A stretch of DNA of 64,000 bases from contig NC_133395.1 of NCBI RefSeq assembly GCF_047511655.1, positions 77,432,158 to 77,496,157 on the forward strand. The letters run 5' to 3'. Below, piece after piece: positions 1 through 11,921 of this stretch; the first letter of the stretch is position 1, and each line of letters opens with the position of its first letter. Position numbers and translations under genes: made by a program. The stretch comes from Castor canadensis (lineage: Eukaryota; Chordata; Mammalia; Rodentia; Castoridae). The notes below the pieces were generated by a model. It was not told where the DNA came from. It ran no database searches and saw only the letters and a list, made by a program, of their open reading frames with translations.

Positions 1-1009
1 ACACCCCCCAGCCCTGTTTGTATTTTTATAAAAAGAGATTGCAAGGAACTATCTACATTTTCTTGCAGAAACTCCCTAATGTTGAAATGATTTATTGTCA
101 AGGTAATTAGGAAAGCAGCCTTTGGCCTGTGAGCTGCCAAATACATACTCCCCTGACTCGGGGTTTCTCAACAGGAGCACACTGACATGTTGGTCTGGCT
201 CATTCTCTGTGTAGAGGACTGTCTTGTGCATTGTAGGGTATTTGCCAGCATCCCTGGTCTCCTCCCACCGGATGCCAGTAGCACATCTTCCTTCTCCCAG
301 TCATAATGACCAAAAATCTCTCCAGAAATTGTCAAATATCCCCTGGTAGGAAAAATGGCCACTGGCTGAGAACCACTGCCTTAGAAGGGTCACCCCATCA
401 TCCTCAGCTCTTCCTCAGAACCATCAGACTAAACCTGAAAGTAGGTCAGGCAGTGAGCAAGCCCCACTTGACCCTCCTTGAATTGATTGGTTGTCACATA
501 GCAGTGCATTGCTATCTCTTCTCTTCTTTGTATTGTGTATCATTGTATTATCTAATCATGCTAGAAATGCTCCAAGCATTGTGGGAATTGCTTATGACTC
601 TGATTCAAAGAGATAAAGGATCAATTCAAATGGCACCTTAATATCTTCTTGGGTTTGGATAAAGTATAGCCTCTCTCCTTCCTCCCCAGAGTTACACATT
701 GCTTCTGTGCTGGTGGCCCCTTGCGTAACCAGAGGTTTTACAGAATCAGTGGGGAGAGGGCTATGTCTCTGACATTTAGATCATGGGCCAAGCTGATGAG
801 CTAGTTATCTAATGTCATCTCATGGCCACAATCTGCATCCCTGAGCCTAAGTAGTTTCTTGTAGAGACAGCCAAATGAGTGAATGAGTCAGGGCAGATCA
901 TGACTTCCGTGGTGGTCTATACCTCTCTCGTTCCTAATTATCTGGTAACAATTATCTTTCTGTATGCCGGCTCTTACCTATGAGTTTATAATCTCCGTGA
1001 AGATTGGTG

Positions 1010-1200
1010 CTCTGAGCCGGGCTGAGGTCAGGAGGATTATGGTTTGAGGCTAGCCCAGGCAAATACTCCAAGAGACCCCATCTCCAAAATAACCAGAGCA
1101 AAATAGACTGAGGTGTCACTCAAGTGGTAGAGCGCCTGCTTTGCAAGTGCAAAGCTTGAGTTCAAACCACAACCCCACAAAGGGGGAAAAAAAAAAAAAG
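1010..1200 (+). repeat. B1/ID composite SINE
   Basis: A degenerate B1-like left part (GAGGTCAGGAGGATTATGG) leads into a CTCAAGTGGTAGAGCGCCTG ID-type right part with a GAGTTCAAACC B-box, ending in an A-rich tail near 1185-1200. The same two-part structure recurs throughout the window. Confidence 0.8.
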
Positions 1201-3065
1201 ACAGGTACTCTGTAATTGCTCTATCTCTGTGTAAGGCCTTATTAGGGAAATGCATGTGTAATAAAGGATTGTGTTTATCCTCATCTCTGGAAAGAGCTCA
1301 AAGTGCATAGTGTGGGCCAAGGATGAACCAGCGGCATCCTCTTTGTACTGTAAGGACCACTCAGCACTTACCACCACTCAGCATTCAGTGTTTGCTTTTT
1401 TTAAAAGTTCTCAAAGAGGCTATAGTTTTCCTTGGTGCTAATGAGGGGACAGGTGTTATGGGCCACTGGAATACCTTAGGCAAAGGAAAGATGTTAAAAA
1501 AAAATTGTATATGTATTTGTGAGTCAGGGTCTGTCCTCATGTCTCAGTCCTCAAGTACTGGATTGCAAGACATGTGCCACCAATGACCAACTCAAGGTGC
1601 TCAAAATATTGGACAAAAACTGAACAATGAAAAACTGAAACACATTTCCGAGTGCCCCAAATGTCTTTTTTGGCTCTGTGTGGAGATGGGACATGATATG
1701 AGTTCTTTTCACCTTGTGATCATAGAAATGTTTCAAATTTACTAGGAAGCCACAAGAATAATACAGCCAGCATCCTTGATTTACCATCTCGATTCAGCAA
1801 TTCGGTTGATCTGAATTGGAGTGGTTAAGTGCAGGATTTTAGTCAGGTTGTGAGAGTTGATTCTGGTGGCGTAGTGACACGAGTGTTTCTTTTGTTTCAT
1901 CTGTAATGGAAAGGCCCGGTCATAACAATAGTCCTGCAGAAGCTTTGGTGTGGTCATGGTGTGTGCCAGAAGTCCTCGGCTTCCCCACTTTCTCAGCCTC
2001 ATTTCTCCAATTCACTTCCTCAAATATTTCACCAGGGTTTATTAGGGCTTGCCTTTATGTGTTTGTGTTTTATTAAATTTTAACTTGCCAGCTGTCTTGG
2101 TATCCTGGTCTTGATAAAAGATTCCAGCATATTTCACCTGTTAGTTTGCATATCTGTCTATAGTCTTAATAATAAACACCAAATATGTCTTAGCGTTTCG
2201 AAGTTTCAGAGTTAAAATATATAACTTACTAGGCTTACAATTATTTAGTGGTCTCTTCTGGAAGCGTCTCCTTAGTCTTGCCCACTTCTTGGGGTTTCCT
2301 TTTTCCCTGAAATATTTCATTTTCTCCTCTGTGAATCTCAGTTCTGCCCCTACCAACCACTCACAGAGCATTTCCCAAGGGGTGCTGGGGTCGTAGGTCA
2401 CAATGAGTCAGGGGCTTGCTTAGGACAAAAACAGACACACAGAAGAAAACAGGCTCCCAAGTATGGTTAAATGCTGTGTCATTGCAGAAGCTTGTGGAAC
2501 CTGTGGCAGAACTGCCTTCATTTTCTGCAAGAGCTGGGCCTGAGTGTGTGCAGAACAGAGGGAAAATATACCAAGAGCTGCCAACTAAATCATGTCCATT
2601 TTACTGCTGCTATTTGTGACAGCTGTCCTGGCTCCTTCCTCCCCCATGCCCCCAAATACCCTACTCAGTTGTAAGTTATCAGGCACACCTTATGAAGCCT
2701 GTTACTGAGAGTCCCATATGCTTGTCTGAGATCTTACCATGTGCCAGCCAGCGTGCAAAGTGCTATCGCGGATAGTCTCTTTAGTCCCCATTTATGAAAT
2801 ATGAATACAGAAGCTACGTTTCCTGATCAATCACACGGGGCAAAGGCAATGCCCTTCATTCAGTTTTATTTTCCGAAATGGCCTTTAAAAAATAGAAATT
2901 CCACCCATAATTCCATTCCAGTGGTAACATTTCAGACTTTTCCAGTTAACTACCCATGGAAGCACCATGAAGTTGAGTGTGCCATTTGTAATCTGATTTT
3001 TCACTTAAAATATATCAGAAGTATCTTTTGATGCATAGTTGTATTATTTTATCTGCATTGCCATT

Positions 3066-3183
3066 TTTGGTTTTTCTGAGACAGGTCTCACTGTGTAGTT
3101 GAGGCTGGCCTCATATCATGATCCTTCTTCTTCTGCCTCCTGAGTGCTGGGATTACAGGTGTGCAACACTACCCCAGCACCTC
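3066..3183 (-). repeat. B1 SINE
   Basis: Read on the minus strand this is a 7SL-derived B1 monomer. The plus strand shows GCCTCCTGAGTGCTGGGATT and GAGACAGGTCTCACTGTGTA, the reverse complement of the B1 internal promoter and body. Confidence 0.85.
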
Positions 3184-3399
3184 ATTTTTAACAGCTGCAT
3201 AGTAGCCATTGTGCATGTTTTATTTTAACCAACTCCTGCTGATGAGGAGGAGTTTCATTTTTTTCCCTTGTATCTTTCTTTTTATTTAAGTGTGCTTTTC
3301 CTACTTACTGTATACCCCAGAGCTTCTAAAGTTCTTTTTTTATTCAAAAGATCATTAGACTTAGTAAGTCTCATGTCAATGACAACCTAAAACATCTGT

Positions 3400-3525
3400 C
3401 ATGTTTATGATGTCCTTCTCTTCATTTTACAGACATGGAAACTAAGGTACAGAGAGGTTAAGTGATTGCCCAAGTTCAGAGCCCCGGGCAATGGCAGAGC
3501 TGGGACTGCATCAAAGCCATTGCTC
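3400..3525 (+). repeat. MIR-like ancient SINE
   Basis: The stretch TTTACAGACATGGAAACTAA followed by GAGAGGTTAAGTGATTGCCC is the core of the ancient mammalian MIR family. The boundaries are uncertain. Confidence 0.75.
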
Positions 3526-3675
3526 TAACGACTTTAGTTATTTCTCAATAACTAAATGGTTTTAGTTGTTTCTCTATAGTGCTTCCTGACTCCAACTCAT
3601 TTCAAAAGTGTGAGGTTCTCAGATCCAGCGTATAAGAAAATAGAAATGCACTGGGGGTGCAGGGGGAAGGAGGGG

Positions 3676-3748
3676 AGGCAGGTTGTAGCTCAGTATTAGA
3701 GCACTTGCCTGGCATGTTCAAGGTCCTGCCTGGTTTCCATTCCCAGTA

Positions 3749-3750
<2 letters not shown>
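3676..3750 (+). repeat. ID-type SINE whose tail became the CA array
   Basis: A tRNA-like head (GGTTGTAGCTCAGTATTAGA) and the terminal TTCCCAGTACCA of an ID SINE run directly into the CA array that follows. The A-rich tail of this element is the likely seed of the microsatellite. Confidence 0.8.
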
Positions 3751-3789
<39 letters not shown>

Positions 3790-4762
3790 ACACACACACA
3801 CACACCACACACCACACACACACCACACACACCACACACACACCACACACACACACACCACACACACACACACACCACACACACACCACACACCACACAC
3901 ACCACACACACACACACACCACACACACACACACACCACACACCACACACACCACACACACCACACACACACACCACACACCACACACACCACACACACA
4001 CCACACACACCACACACACACACACACCACACACCACACACACACCACACACACCACACACACACCACACACACACACACCACACACACACACACACCAC
4101 ACACACACCACACACCACACACACCACACACACACACACACCACACACACACACACACCACACACCACACACACACCACACACACCACACACACCACACA
4201 CACACACCACACACCACACACACCACACACACACCACACACACCACACACACCACACACACACACCACACACCACACACACCACACACACACACACACAC
4301 CACACACACACACACCACACACACACACACACCACACACACACCACACACCACACACACCACACACACACACACACCACACACACACACACCACACACAC
4401 ACACCACACACACACACACACACACCACACACACACACACCACACACACCACACACACACCACACACCACACACACACCACACACCACACACACACACAC
4501 CACACACCACACACACACACACCACACACACACCACACACACACACACACACACACCACACACACACCACACACACACACACCACACACACCACACACAC
4601 CACACACACACACACACCACACACACCACACACACACACACACACCACACACACACACACACACCACACACACACCACACACACACACCACACACACACA
4701 CACCACACACACACACACCACACACACACACACACACACCACACACACACACACACACACGC
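3751..4762. repeat. 1-kb (CA)n/(CAC) compound microsatellite
   Basis: About one kilobase of almost pure CA dinucleotides is broken at irregular intervals by CC, giving ACACACC-type variant units. The pattern of interruptions is itself repeated: a block of about 150 bp beginning near 3801 recurs beginning near 4023, a shift of 222 bp. The array lies in FLT3 intron 9. Long open frames exist here on both strands (His/Thr/Pro on +, Cys/Val/Gly/Trp on -), but they are products of composition, not genes. Confidence 0.97.
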
Positions 4763-4945
4763 ACACATCCCAGCTAAGATGAGAACGAAGTCCAGGCTGG
4801 CCCATGCAAAAAAAAAAAATGCAAGACCCTATCCAAAAAATAACTGAAGTAATACAAGGCTGGAAGCATGGCTCAAGTGGTATAATATCTGCTTTAACAA
4901 GTGCAAGGCCCTGAGTTCAAATCCTAGTACTGCCAAAAAGCAAAA
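4763..4945 (+). repeat. Composite SINE (B1 remnant plus ID)
   Basis: A short B1 remnant with an internal A-run (4808-4820) is followed by an ID unit (GGCTCAAGTGGTATAATATC, then CTGAGTTCAAATCCTAGTAC). It flanks the right side of the CA array. Confidence 0.8.
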
Positions 4946-5839
4946 CGAAAAAAACAAATGTTCTCATCTGGCATAAGATGTGCCATGCTTTGCTATTGAG
5001 CTTTTCGTGGCTGTCAGGGCCCTTGAAATAAGGTGAAAATGAGCATGGCATTGTAACCGATCAGATCGGACCCCAGGCGGGGGTCCAGGCAGCGAGGTCT
5101 CCAGGCTTCTTCCCCTGCCTGGGAAAACTGCCTTCACTCTCCTTGGCTCTTCCCTCCAAGCACTCAGCTTTCCCCACACTTGCTTTCTTGCATTTGCCCT
5201 CTGACTTGGCTTCAAGAATCCCTTGCTCTTTAAAGAACACATTCTTCCCTGCATGGTAAAATTACCTCCTGAGCCCCTGGAAAGAGCACACCCTTTCTCA
5301 ACACCTTTCCTCTGAGTGCTAAATAATTGGAAAATTAAAAAATGACCTGCATTTGGATGACAGAGGAGAAAACCCTTTTCATAGCTGTGATGAGATTGTA
5401 TGTTCTTAGTCTCTGAGACATTATTTCACTGGGAACTCAAATTTCCTGACCTCCTATCTACGCCAGACTGGCCATTTTTAGAAAACCCCTGGGGGAAAGA
5501 GGAAGCTTTGAGTCTCTGGGTCGTCTGATTGGTCAGTCCCCTTGGCATTCCCAGGGTCAGCCACACAGTGGTTGTTGCTAGGGTGACGGAAAGCAGCTTA
5601 AAGCAACCTGGAAGTTGGCTTTGTGTTCTGGTTATTTATGAGACCAATTTCCTACCTGGAAATTGTTCAGAAGAGTGGAAATACTTCAGGTGCTGTCTCT
5701 GTGGCAAAAGACGAAAGAGAAAAAAGTTCACAAAACCTTGGGCTTTGGTCTGCACTACGGTGCGTAGTTGTATTGGTCAGTGTTTTTTCCATCCAATTGA
5801 CTAGAGCTTTTGGCACGGTCCTGGCCAGTCACATGGTCA

Positions 5840-6026
5840 TCTTCTTCTTCAGAGAGGGTCTCACTATGTGTAGCCCAGACTGACCTCGAACTCTTGATCC
5901 TCCTGCCTCAGCCTTCTGAGTGCCAGGATTCCAGGTGCACCAGCACCACAGTGTCTTTCTTTTTCTTTTTGCTGTGCTGAGAGTTGAGCACTCTACCACT
6001 TGAGTCACGGCCCTGCCCCCTTTTAA
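5840..6026 (-). repeat. B1 SINE with adjoining ID-type SINE, reverse orientation
   Basis: Plus-strand AGGGTCTCACTATGTGTAGC and CTCAGCCTTCTGAGTGCCAG mark a reversed B1. It is followed by a T-rich stretch and CACTCTACCACTTGAGTCAC, a reversed ID head. Confidence 0.85.
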
Positions 6027-6319
6027 TCTGTCCTTCTTTGTCAAGGTCTTTGGCCATTGTCAGAAAGAATTACATTTTCCACACATCTTTTCTTGGTCTG
6101 GGAATGGCATGGCTCTAGGTTCCTCTTCTCCTTAGGCTGTCGTTTGGCTTTTCCCGAATCTTCCTGTCACTTCCACTTCACCAGCCTTTTCCTCATTGCC
6201 TAGAAATAGGTCAGGATAAGAAATCCCCCCTTTTTACTACTCCAGTAGTCTTGTTAACAAAGTAACTCTCAACTTGTTAAATGCTCAGCTTTTAACTACT
6301 GGAAACTTCCTTTTCTTCT

Positions 6320-6622
6320 TTTCTTGTGGTGCTGGAGATGGAACTCTGGCCTTGTGTGTGCTACCACTGAGCTAGACCCCAGCTCAGCAGCAGGAAATTT
6401 TTATTTTTCTTTTGGTGATACTGGGGTTTGAACTCAGGGCCTCTTGCTCACTAGGCTGTACCACTTGAGCCACTCCACCAGCCGTTTTTTTGTCTTGGAT
6501 ATTTACAAGACAGGGTCTCATGAACTATTTTCCTGGGGCTGGCCTTGAACTGCAATCTCCCTGATCTCTGCCTCCTGAGTAGCTAGGATTATAGGCATGA
6601 ACCACTGGCGCCTGGTTTGTTG
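6320..6622 (-). repeat. Two adjacent reversed SINEs (ID, then ID-B1 composite)
   Basis: The first element carries GGTGCTGGAGATGGAACTCT. The second begins GGTGATACTGGGGTTTGAAC, passes GTACCACTTGAGCCACTCCA and ends in the B1 part CCTGAGTAGCTAGGATTATA. Confidence 0.88.
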
Positions 6623-6989
6623 GAAACTTTTGATGTTAAGAGAAATGAAATTCTGTTGTCATTAGACAAAGTCAGAGGTACCATTTCACTAGGAGTTAAG
6701 GGCACACACAGGACATTGGTGTCAACTCAATGTGGGTTCAGAAGCTGCAGCTATCCTGTCATGTTCGAATCTCAGGAATCGACTGGGATTCTATTCTTGC
6801 CTTCTTTCTGCACATCTAATCCTGTACTTGCAATTTCTTTTTTTCCTGGTATGGTGCCTCTTGATTTTGCTTTCCTTTCCTTCCCCATTTTCTCTACCTT
6901 AGACAACAGTCATCTTGTCATGCTCTGAAACCCCAAATCTGAACTTTTACTTCTCCTATGATAGGACTTCCCACACTGTACTATAACCA

Positions 6990-7090
6990 CTTTTTTTTTT
7001 GTAGTCAGGCTGGTCTTGAACTAGTGATTCTCCTGTTTCAGCCTCCTGAGTGCTGGGATCATGAATGTGGGCCACTGTGCCCAGCTCCCA
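6990..7090 (-). repeat. B1 SINE
   Basis: Reversed B1 monomer with a poly-T start at 6990-7000 and CAGCCTCCTGAGTGCTGGGA on the plus strand. Confidence 0.85.
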
Positions 7091-7221
7091 TAACTGCTTC
7101 TTTAACTCATCTGCTTCACCACCAAATTGTATATTCTGTGAGAATAGAAACCCATTTTTTTCAAACTTGCCATTAGATCTTTGATACCTCCCACAAAGTA
7201 GGGTCTGCCATTGATTGCTGA

Positions 7222-7265
7222 GTGAATGAATGAATGAATGAATGGATGACTGACTGAATAAATGA
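7222..7265. repeat. (GAAT)n tetranucleotide repeat
   Basis: Tandem GAATGAATGAATGAAT with degenerate GACT/AAAT units at its right end. Confidence 0.9.
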
Positions 7266-7743
7266 ATTCCTGGTGTTACTACTATGTCCAACTTCCCTCC
7301 GATAAACTTTTCCTACTGTCTTCAGTAGGAAGACACTCTTCATGCTGTTCATCTTCAGCTCAGGGACCCAGAGTATCTGCTCTGTTTTCTTCAGCAAGTC
7401 TAAATAATTAGACCTGTCTTTCCAGGTCCACAGTCAATTGCCCCACTCTGCCCACTCATCCGTCTTTTCTCCAGCATCCCAACACTTCGTCCTTCTGCTC
7501 TAGCAAAGAGGCTTCCCTGTTCCTCTCCCTGTGGACCTACAGATCCCTGTCTCCTGGTTGTACCTCCTCCTTCGACTTTTGCCCTCTCATCTAAGCCAAC
7601 TCATCTCGGGGATGCAGAGTAAGTCCTACTGCTGTAAAGTCACTCTACTTCTTTCATCTATACTCTTCTCTGCCTCCTGGATGTCTTTGATTCAATGTTT
7701 TAACTACTCTTCTTATTTAGGTTTTGTCCACCCACTTGAACTA

Positions 7744-8128
7744 TGATATTTTGGGGGATAGAACCTGGAATAGTCTGGATCTCCCAAATGCCCATGTGTT
7801 GAAGGCTTGTTCCTCCAAGTAATGCCGGGAAATGATGGAACCTTTAAAATATGGGACCTTTTAAAGTGGGAGGTCTTTGGTTCATTGAGCAGATAGATGC
7901 TCTTGAAGGGAATTTTAGGATCTCGTCTTCTGAAGCTTTCTTTCAATTCCTGGCCACAAGGTGCTGCCTCATCACAGCCCAAATGCAACAGGGCCAACCA
8001 ATCATGAATTGAAACCTCCAAAAAAACCCGAACCAAAACAAAAAAACCTGTGAGCCAAAATAAACCTTTTCTATTTATAAGTTGACTCACGTCAGGTATT
8101 TGTTATGGCAACATAAAGCTAACTAACA
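7744..8128 (+). mobile_element. MaLR-type solitary LTR
   Basis: A 385-bp element begins TG and ends CA. It carries features typical of ERVL-MaLR LTRs: CCCATGTGTTGAAGGCTTG near the start, GGGCCAACCAATCATGAATT in the middle, a GAGCCAAAATAAACC polyadenylation region, and a terminal TTATGGCAACATAAAGCTAA. No internal retroviral coding sequence is present. The subfamily is not assigned. Related copies lie reversed near 17.5 and 42.4 kb. Confidence 0.75.
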
Positions 8129-8814
8129 GGAGCCATCGTTTTTAGGTCGTTTGCATTCTGCACAGCTCCTAGTTTGAGGCTGGCTAACACTCCAGCACTT
8201 CCTGCTTTCCTTACTACTTTGCCCATACTACACATGGTCTTATTTTTTTTTTTCTTTTAACTTCAATTAAGCTATGACCTAATTAAATATCTTCTGAACT
8301 AGACTTAGACTTTATTTCATGTTAAGGGAATTATTTTCTTTTTATCTGATTTTGTTACAGGGAATGCAGGAAAGTATGTTCAATAGCTCCTTTGTCCTGT
8401 CCTCTCCCACACTAGCCAGCACCCCACTACGACAGCCAGCTTCTCATAGGCCTGGTAGGCATAGTAGGTAATCCCCAATAGCAAGTTACACATGCCACAA
8501 TGTGTGTTTGGTGTGCATTCCAAGTAGGTACTAGAGCCTGCCAAAGCCACTCAAAGATTTCTGTGTAGGACTAGGGGGTTGGAGGATGGGATCTAGCAAG
8601 TGCGAGCTCTAGTACTGCCAAAAACAACAACAACAAAAATCTATATACACTTAGTGGATTGAGCCTTCATCACTGTTGACTGCTGTATAAATCAAGGGTT
8701 CTCTCCTGGACCAACATCGATGAACCAATCCTTTCAAGAAGCAGGGCAGCACAAGGAAACTACATGTGTAACTATCTTAAGCAAGCAACAATGTCATTTT
8801 CTTCTTCTTTTTTT

Positions 8815-9130
8815 TTTTCTTAAATAAAATAGGAGAACCGAAGGGCTGGTGGAACAGGTCCTGCCTGGGGGAGGGGTTGGTACTGGTGGGAGGAGCAGGG
8901 TGGTGGGGAAATGGTAAAGGAGGGTGAATATGGTACAAATACTGTGTACACATGTATGAAAATGGAAAAATGAGACCTGTTGAAACTATTCTAGGGATGG
9001 TGGGAGAAGTGATAAACGAGAATGGTGGAGAGAGTGAAATCAAGTATGCTATATCTGATATATTGTAAGAACTTTTGTAAATGCCACAATGTACCCCCAG
9101 CCAGCACAACAATAAAAAAAAAAAAAAAAG
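8815..9130 (+). mobile_element. L1 3' UTR end with poly-A tail
   Basis: A 3' terminal piece contains ACAGGTCCTGCCTGGGGGAG, AAAATGAGACCTGTTGAAAC and a final AATAAA followed by a pure A-run. The same sequence recurs at about 33.9 kb (+) and 27.4 kb (-), with a more diverged copy at 28.6 kb (-), so it is a multi-copy, lineage-specific LINE-1 3' end. It has no coding part. Confidence 0.8.
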
Positions 9131-9539
9131 AAGGAGCAGGCAGCTCCTCTATCTGCTGATATTCTGCCAAGTTAGAGTATCCAGAATGAATGGAACAGCT
9201 CTACTCTCTCTGAGGAGCTCCAGACAGCCCTAAACCTTAATGTGCCTATGAACTACATACAGATTATTGTAAAATATAGATTTTTCAGTCCCTAGGCTTG
9301 GGGTGGGATCTGAATTTTGCATTGCTCCCGGGTTCCCAGATGATACCAGTGTTGATGCTGGGGCTGCCTGTCCACAGACCACACTTTGAGTGCAAGAGTG
9401 TAGAATACAGTCACCTCCTTGTCCTGTGAAAGTTAGCACGTGAGACTAGACTCATGGGAGACTTCATGCACGCCATCCTTCATTGTAGCACTTCTTGGAA
9501 GTATCAGCCTAAGCCAGTCTTTAATTCTTTTTCAAACAG

Positions 9540-9643
9540 CATATCTAAGTTTTGCAACCATAAGCACCAGCCAGGAGAATATATATTTCATGCAGAAAAT
9601 GACGACGCCCAGTTCACCAAAATGTTCACGCTGAATATAAGAA
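9540..9643 (+). CDS. FLT3: FLT3 exon 10 (extracellular Ig region)
   Basis: This is the first exon in the window. It follows a pyrimidine-rich acceptor ending CAG and stops before a GTAAGTG donor. After one split base it reads ISKFCNHKHQPGEYIFHAEN and on to MFTLNIR, part of the fourth Ig-like module. It enters in phase 2 and leaves in phase 1. It is nearly identical to human FLT3 as remembered. Confidence 0.97.
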
Positions 9644-10606
9644 GTAAGTGAAGTTGTCAAGAGTTTCATTTTTGTCTTCTAACTTCTTTTTTCTCTATTC
9701 ATCTTAACGAAGAAGAGCCAAGTCATGGCTTAGAATGGATGCTAAAGAACTGTTTTTTGTATGCTGAAAAGTTTCGAAGTTTTATTCTTCTGTCTACTGG
9801 CACTGGTTATATATGTCTCTTTCTGTGTTTATCCTCAGAAGCTAAAAGATTTATTTCATATCCTGTCTGCATGTTCTTTAGCGTTGTGCTGTGTTTTTTT
9901 GTTTTGTTTTGTTTTCAGTACTAGGGTTTGAACTCAGGGCACCATGCTTGCTAGGCAAGCACTCTACTACTTGAGCCACTCCACCAACCCTTTTTTGTGT
10001 TGTACACTTTTGAGATAGGGTCTCACAAACTATTTGCCCAAGGCTGGCCTTGAACCACAATACTCCTGATATGTGCCTTCTGAGTAGCTAGGATTACAGG
10101 CGTGAGCCACTGGCACTTGGCCTAGTGTTATGAATTTATTGACTTTCGTGCTTTGAACAGTGATGTTAAGGAAAGGCTGAAAGTCATATCATCTACCATT
10201 TATGTGTTTTAATAACTTTCATTTCTTTGGTCTGTAAAAAGACAAGAGTAAGGAGGAAAAGGCAAAGACAGAGTACATTTCATTAGACTTTTTGCAGGTA
10301 TTCTTCTGAAGTTGAGAATTGTTTTGAAGTATGCATTGTAGATAGAGGTGTGCACCTCAGCTCTCTCTCTGGGAGGAGTCAAGCAGTGGAAATGTGATGT
10401 TCAGTGAAGAGGTGTCTGGCTGCCTGTCAAGAAGGTTACAGGGGAGGAAGGGAATAACCAGAGGTCTTGAGGCATTTGGAGGAGGGAGCTTACCAGGAGC
10501 ACACACTGCCCTGGAGTAAACAGGGAGCCTATACTGAAGCCAACTTTGAAACCATTTCTGGAAAGCCCTATACTCCATGAGTTATTTTATACATTATTCT
10601 CTGCAG
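9644..10606 (+). other. FLT3: FLT3 intron 10
   Basis: Intron of about 960 bp with a GTAAGT donor and a TCTCTGCAG acceptor. A reversed composite SINE sits at 9894-10122. The rest shows no feature I can name. Confidence 0.9.
9894..10122 (-). repeat. Full-length reversed B1-ID composite SINE
   Basis: Starts with a T-rich tail and CAGTACTAGGGTTTGAACTC, continues through CTACTACTTGAGCCACTCCA, and ends in the reversed B1 part TGAGTAGCTAGGATTACAGG. This is a good reference copy of the composite. Confidence 0.9.
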
Positions 10607-10715
10607 GAAAGCCTCAAGTACTAGCCGAAACCTCAACGAGCCAGGCATCCTGTTCCTCAGATGGATACCCGCTACCCTCTTGGACCTGGAAGAAGTGTTC
10701 AGACAAGTCTCCCAA
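10607..10715 (+). CDS. FLT3: FLT3 exon 11 (extracellular Ig-like region)
   Basis: The reading frame joins exon 10 through a split Arg codon and gives KPQVLAETSTSQASC, then SSDGYPLPSWTWKKCSDKSP. The Cys and Trp residues of the membrane-proximal Ig-like domain are conserved. It ends in phase 2 (AA of Asn) before GTAATC. Confidence 0.97.
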
Positions 10716-10957
10716 GTAATCAGAACCTGGCATCTCTTGTAATGGAAGAGCATAAGACTCAAGCTTTTGCCTGTTTCTTGTGAACACAGTTTAAGAAGCA
10801 ATGATGACATATTTAAAAAGCTTACTTCCACGGTCATAGTTGTTTGTCTAACTTACCATATGGATCTCTTTTAGATCTTGCTAAAAGTTAGAAACCCTAA
10901 CTTCCCATCTGATGACCGTCCTGCCTGCTAACTTCTCTGTTTGCCATTTTCTTTCAG

Positions 10958-11136
10958 CTGCACAGAAGAAATCACAGAAGGAGTTTGGAATAAAAAGGCT
11001 AAAAGAAAAGTGTTTGGACAGTGGGTATCAAGCAGTACCCTAAACATGAGCGAGGCCGTGAAAGGGTTCCTGGTCAAGTGCTGTGCATATAATTCAGTGG
11101 GCACATCTTGTGAAACAATCCTTTTAAATTCACCAG
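10958..11136 (+). CDS. FLT3: FLT3 exon 12 (membrane-proximal Ig-like domain)
   Basis: The acceptor TTTCTTTCAG is followed by the completed Asn codon and CTEEITEGVWNKKAKRKVF, then GQWVSSSTLNMSEAVKGFLV. The conserved Cys pair KCCAYNS and the Asn glycosylation context TLNMS are kept. The donor is G|GTGTGC in phase 1. Confidence 0.97.
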
Positions 11137-11921
11137 GTGTGCAACAGTTTCTATGGTAATACTTCCTGTGAGGAATTCCCCACTGGATATTAGTCTCTGT
11201 CCTTGGCTTTTACAAGGGGGAATTTTTACAAGAAAGTAGAGGTCCAGTGTGTGAGGAAAGAGGGCTTTGAGTCAGGCAAGAATCTCCCCTGACATATGCT
11301 GTACTGTTTTGCATTTTAAGGCAGAGTTCTACTTAAGTTATTTACTGGAAAGTTACAATGACATAGAAAACTGTAAATTCCTGGTATGACGAATAGATGA
11401 ATACCCACCAAAAAGTCCAACTTTAAAAAAAAACTGTAGTAATTTGACCTATCATTTTCCCTTTCATTAATTTTCTTGTTTACCTTCAGCCTGTTTTGGG
11501 TTCATTTTTCAGAGCCCTGCTAAATTAAACAGTTCTGCAACCTGGCCATCTACAAGAATAGTTCAGAATCCCCAGCATCAAAAACCTAACTTCTCCACAT
11601 TCACGTGATGTTGTCATGTGTCTTTGTGAAGGCACAAAGACTTCTTTTTTAAAAAAAAAATCTGGTTTAATGGATGGATTTAAATGGATATCCTTCTTAT
11701 AACCCTAGGAAATGATTTTTTAAATGGGTTCAGAATTGTTAAGAATTTTCTGGAAAGGGAACCTGACTTTCTGTGGGAAGCAGAGTACACGTAGAGTGCT
11801 TGCAAAGACTGAAAACAGTGGTTACTCAAACAGGATGTGAGATATTCTAATGAGTAGTGTACTATTTATAACAGCACACAGGAATTCTTTCTCATTGCCA
11901 AATGACGCCCTTTTCTTACAG
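11137..11921 (+). other. FLT3: FLT3 intron 12
   Basis: Intron of 785 bp, mostly AT-rich unique sequence with short A-runs. No repeat, ncRNA or gene is recognised. Confidence 0.85.

Larger units (their letters stand above)
1..9539 (+). other. FLT3: FLT3 intron 9, 3' portion (repeat-rich)
   Basis: No exon-like sequence matching FLT3 exon 9 or any other gene was found here, so the stretch is taken as the right part of intron 9. It holds SINEs, one MIR-like fragment, a 1-kb CA/CAC microsatellite, a MaLR-type LTR and an L1 3' end, listed separately. The stretches 1-1000, 1600-3050 and 4950-5830 look unique and show nothing I can name. Confidence 0.75.

Noticed and set aside
3751-4762. CRISPR-like regular repeat pattern
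   Set aside because: The periodic CA/CC pattern has no unique spacers, and the DNA is mammalian. It is a microsatellite.
3602-4847. Very long open frames (about 350-400 codons) on both strands
   Set aside because: They are simple translations of the CA/CAC array (His-Thr-Pro or Cys-Val-Gly-Trp only). They are open in several frames at once and have no promoter, splice or domain signal.
1-9539. Search for FLT3 exon 9
   Set aside because: No stretch with the expected Ig-domain coding sequence and splice sites was found, so exon 9 lies left of the window.
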